From: Physcomitrium patens
Taxonomy: Eukaryota > Streptophyta > Bryopsida > Funariales > Funariaceae
Reading direction: 5' to 3'
Assembly: GCF_000002425.4 (NCBI RefSeq)
Contig: NC_037261.1
Span: 3,223,362-3,287,361, forward strand
DNA length: 64,000 nt
Shown: piece by piece, positions 61,522-64,000 of the stretch
Layout of the letters: every line of letters begins with the position of its first letter
Numbering within the stretch: position 1 is the stretch's first letter
The notes under the pieces: model-generated
The model's database searches: none
The model's input: the letters and a program-made list of their open reading frames with translations, nothing else
Told to the model about the DNA's origin: nothing
Position numbers and translations under genes: made by a program

Positions 61522-64000
61522 TTATCCCCCCTTCTAGAGACAAGTTTCATAAAGAGAAATCACCATATATTGAAGAAATCTATGATGCAACAAATTATAT
61601 TCGCTACATACTCAGATCTTTGTTCTCTTCAAATATAGTTGATAGGGTCTCTCAACCATTGATAGTATCTCATACCAAGACAAAAAGACCACCATGTTAT
61701 TTAATCATTGTTGAGGCCCTTATAACTTCCTTCAAATAAAATATTTGAAACATCGTCAGGAGTTGTTCCTATCTCTAATAAAATTACCAAAGATGAGGAG
61801 TCTCTTCCAAGGTCGTGATACCAAATGCATTGTATCTCGCCATCTATTCAAAGAAAAACATGTCATTTTTAAGGATATTCATCTCGATTGCATTGTCTTG
61901 AAGGTTGTGACAATTATAATATCTTTTCTAGTTCTTATATCTTTTATACAAAAGGTTTTCATCTTGCTTTTGATAGATGTCATCGCTAAAAAGCCTCTAT
62001 TGCCTTTGTTGCATTTGCAAGATTTTTTACTTGCTCCCATGTACATTTATTAATATCATATCTGTACCAATGGACAAGATATTCCAATTTATTTTGGCAT
62101 GGCATTAAATCTAGGACTTCTTCTACTTCAAATTCTTCATTATTATCCACTTCTATAGGAGGAGGTGGAGCTTGTCTTCTTCTTGGTATTTCCATTCTCT
62201 TGTATGGTTCAAGAAGAGATACATAGACTATTAGATGGATTTTCATTGAGTTTGGTAGGTGTAAACGATATGCAACTAGATTGATTTGTACAAAAATAGA
62301 AAATATTCCAAGCCTACGATAGTCCAACTTGTCACAAAGATGAGTGGTCTTGATATTGCGATGAAGTTACCATACCTTATTACCTTTGTGGAATGGCGGT
62401 TCTTCCTTTCAATAGACATCTATATTGATTTTTTATTGTTCTTAAGCTTCTTTTGACTGCGCCTTTATTTTTGTATGTAGCTCTGACAAATGATTTGTCA
62501 AATCTTTCACGATAGGTTTATCAGCATTTGAAAAGTCAAAAATAACAAGTTGTAGATGATAACCATAATTGGCAAAAAAAGTTATTTATTTTGTAGAAAA
62601 ATGTATTGTGTTATTATAAGCAAACTATACTAATGGCAAAAAAAATTGTCCAATCATCTTATTGGCAGTTGATGGTACATCTTAAATACTGTTCTAAAAC
62701 TTGATTAATACACTCCGTTTGTCTACCAGTTTGAGAATAGAATATCAAAGATAGTTTTATATCAATTTTAAAATCTTGAAAAGAGTCCGCCAAAATCTTA
62801 ATACAAATTAAGTTCCCCTATTGGATATAATATCTTTGGATAATCCATGATAGCAATAGATATTATCAAAAAAGAGTTTAGATGTTTCTTCACCTATAAT
62901 AGATTTTATATATAGTATAAAATATACCATCTTGGTAAAACGATCTACTATCATGAATATAGAGTCATAAAAACCTGAGATTGAAAGATCCATAATAAAA
63001 TCCATAGAAATAAAAGACCATGGTTGTTTTGATTGTTTTAGAATAAGTAATGGTTGAAGAAGTTTGTAAGGTCGATGATGAGGAGTTTTAATCTTGAACA
63101 AATGTCGCATGAGTGAACAAAGTCTTTTACATCCTTCCACATTTGTGGCCACCAAAAATCTCTAGATATAAGCTCCAAAGTCTTGTTGTATCCAAAATGC
63201 CATGCTGCTAGAAAGTCATGATGTGCTTGAAGAATACGTAATCGTGCTTCTCCTTTTGGAACATATAATCAACCTTCAAAATAGAGTAGATTGTTTTTGA
63301 ATTCAAATTAGAAGTATCTTGAGACTTAAAAAAAGAATTCTTGATATTGTAAATAAGAGGATCAGAAGACATATTTGATTGGATTTGTTTCACAAGGGTT
63401 GAATCAACAGTTAATATTGATTTCATTACTCAAAAATAAAAATACTCTAGCTTCAAGAAAATCATTCCTTACTGATCAAAAGATGCATTTTTTTCTTTTG
63501 ATACAAGATAAGAATATCTAAAAATGGCATATGACAAACCTTATTGTTTTTTGGATCAATATGTGATCTTGAAATCAAATCTTGATAAAGACATGCTCCA
63601 ACAAGCTTGGCGACAATTTAAAATACATGCTAACATGAAGTACTCAAGATTCATATGATCCATATATATGGTGATTAGATTAGAAGCACCTTCTAGATAA
63701 TGATGTTATTCTTGAAATGAATCCATGATTGCAAGAAGTTCTTTGTCATAGATTTCATAGTTAATCTTGGCTGCTGAAAATTTTTTGGAATGAAAAGCTA
63801 CTAGATGAAGATTATCATCTATTCTTATTTGTGATAATACGACATCCAAAGCAAAGTTTGATGTGTCTGTTTCCATAAAAAATGCCCGAGAAAAGTTGAC
63901 GCGATACAAGCTTGATGCAAAAATAAAGGCAGACTTCAAAGTTTCAAAAGATGCTTCAACATCTTTGCTCCACTTAAGTTTGTCTTTGTAAGTCAAATTT
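61000..64000 (-). mobile_element. Gypsy chromovirus fossil G4, 3' half, running off the right edge
   Basis: Read from the right edge leftwards on the minus strand it holds RNase H (63996-63706), a linker and zinc-binding area (63426-63208 onward), integrase core (63155-62808) and the integrase end with a chromodomain (62327-61986, containing LEYLVHWYRYDINKCTWE). A polypurine tract follows (61522-61535, AGAAGGGGGGATAA on the minus strand), then a 3' LTR (61521-61000, starting TGTCACGGACATAC). This order and the chromodomain mark a chromovirus. It is broken with several breaks but is better kept than G1 and G3, so it is probably younger. Its 5' half lies outside the window. Confidence 0.75.

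Noticed and set aside
1-64000. tRNA, rRNA, CRISPR or bacterial-type operon features
   Set aside because: Scanning both strands for T-arm words gave only the SINE-like site near 58325. The window is plant nuclear DNA, and no RNA gene or array was found.

Overview
The window is nuclear DNA of a land plant. A gene-bearing island of about 12 kb (roughly 17.0-29.3 kb) has balanced base composition and sits in very AT-rich DNA full of (TA)n microsatellites and old LTR retrotransposons. The introns are short (about 110-975 bp), the splice sites are standard GT-AG, and the island holds a plant NF-YC subunit and a plastid-type biosynthetic threonine deaminase with two ACT-like domains. Short introns, AT-rich intergenic DNA and many (TA)n tracts would suit a bryophyte such as a moss, but this is only a guess and the sequence does not settle the species.

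Region by region. 1-17.0 kb: no gene I can support. It holds three less AT-rich patches of unknown role (about 300-1300, 2970-3440 and 11560-12650), a fold-back sequence near 4.1 kb, two copies of an unclassified dispersed repeat (4.2-7.26 kb) and a recent 70-bp tandem duplication. 17.0-29.3 kb: three genes, all on the minus strand. They are NF-YC (six coding exons, 229 aa), threonine deaminase (nine coding exons, 670 aa) and an ICT1/ArfB-like GGQ peptidyl-tRNA hydrolase in one exon (231 aa). Both multi-exon models were checked codon by codon across every junction. 29.3-33.4 kb: AT-rich DNA with microsatellites and one solo Gypsy-type LTR. 33.4-37.45 kb: two copies of the dispersed repeat facing each other. 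37.45-42.5 kb: a Gypsy LTR with gag and protease remnants, joined to a Copia fossil whose reverse transcriptase region is split by a 189-bp tandem array. 42.5-64 kb: stacked, nested, heavily decayed Gypsy chromovirus fossils, one carrying a Copia insertion (46.3-49.5 kb) and a copy of the dispersed repeat (50.35-51.68 kb). The last element runs off the right edge.

The three genes do not form a pathway. NF-YC is a subunit of the CCAAT-binding NF-Y complex, threonine deaminase starts isoleucine synthesis in the plastid, and the GGQ protein is predicted to rescue stalled organellar ribosomes. I found no protein-coding system that looks new. The least explained structures are the dispersed repeat family with its internal TTAGGATTT-like array, the 189-bp tandem array, a perfect 55-bp inverted hairpin repeat inside the Copia element, and a possible upstream ORF that ends just before the NF-YC start codon.
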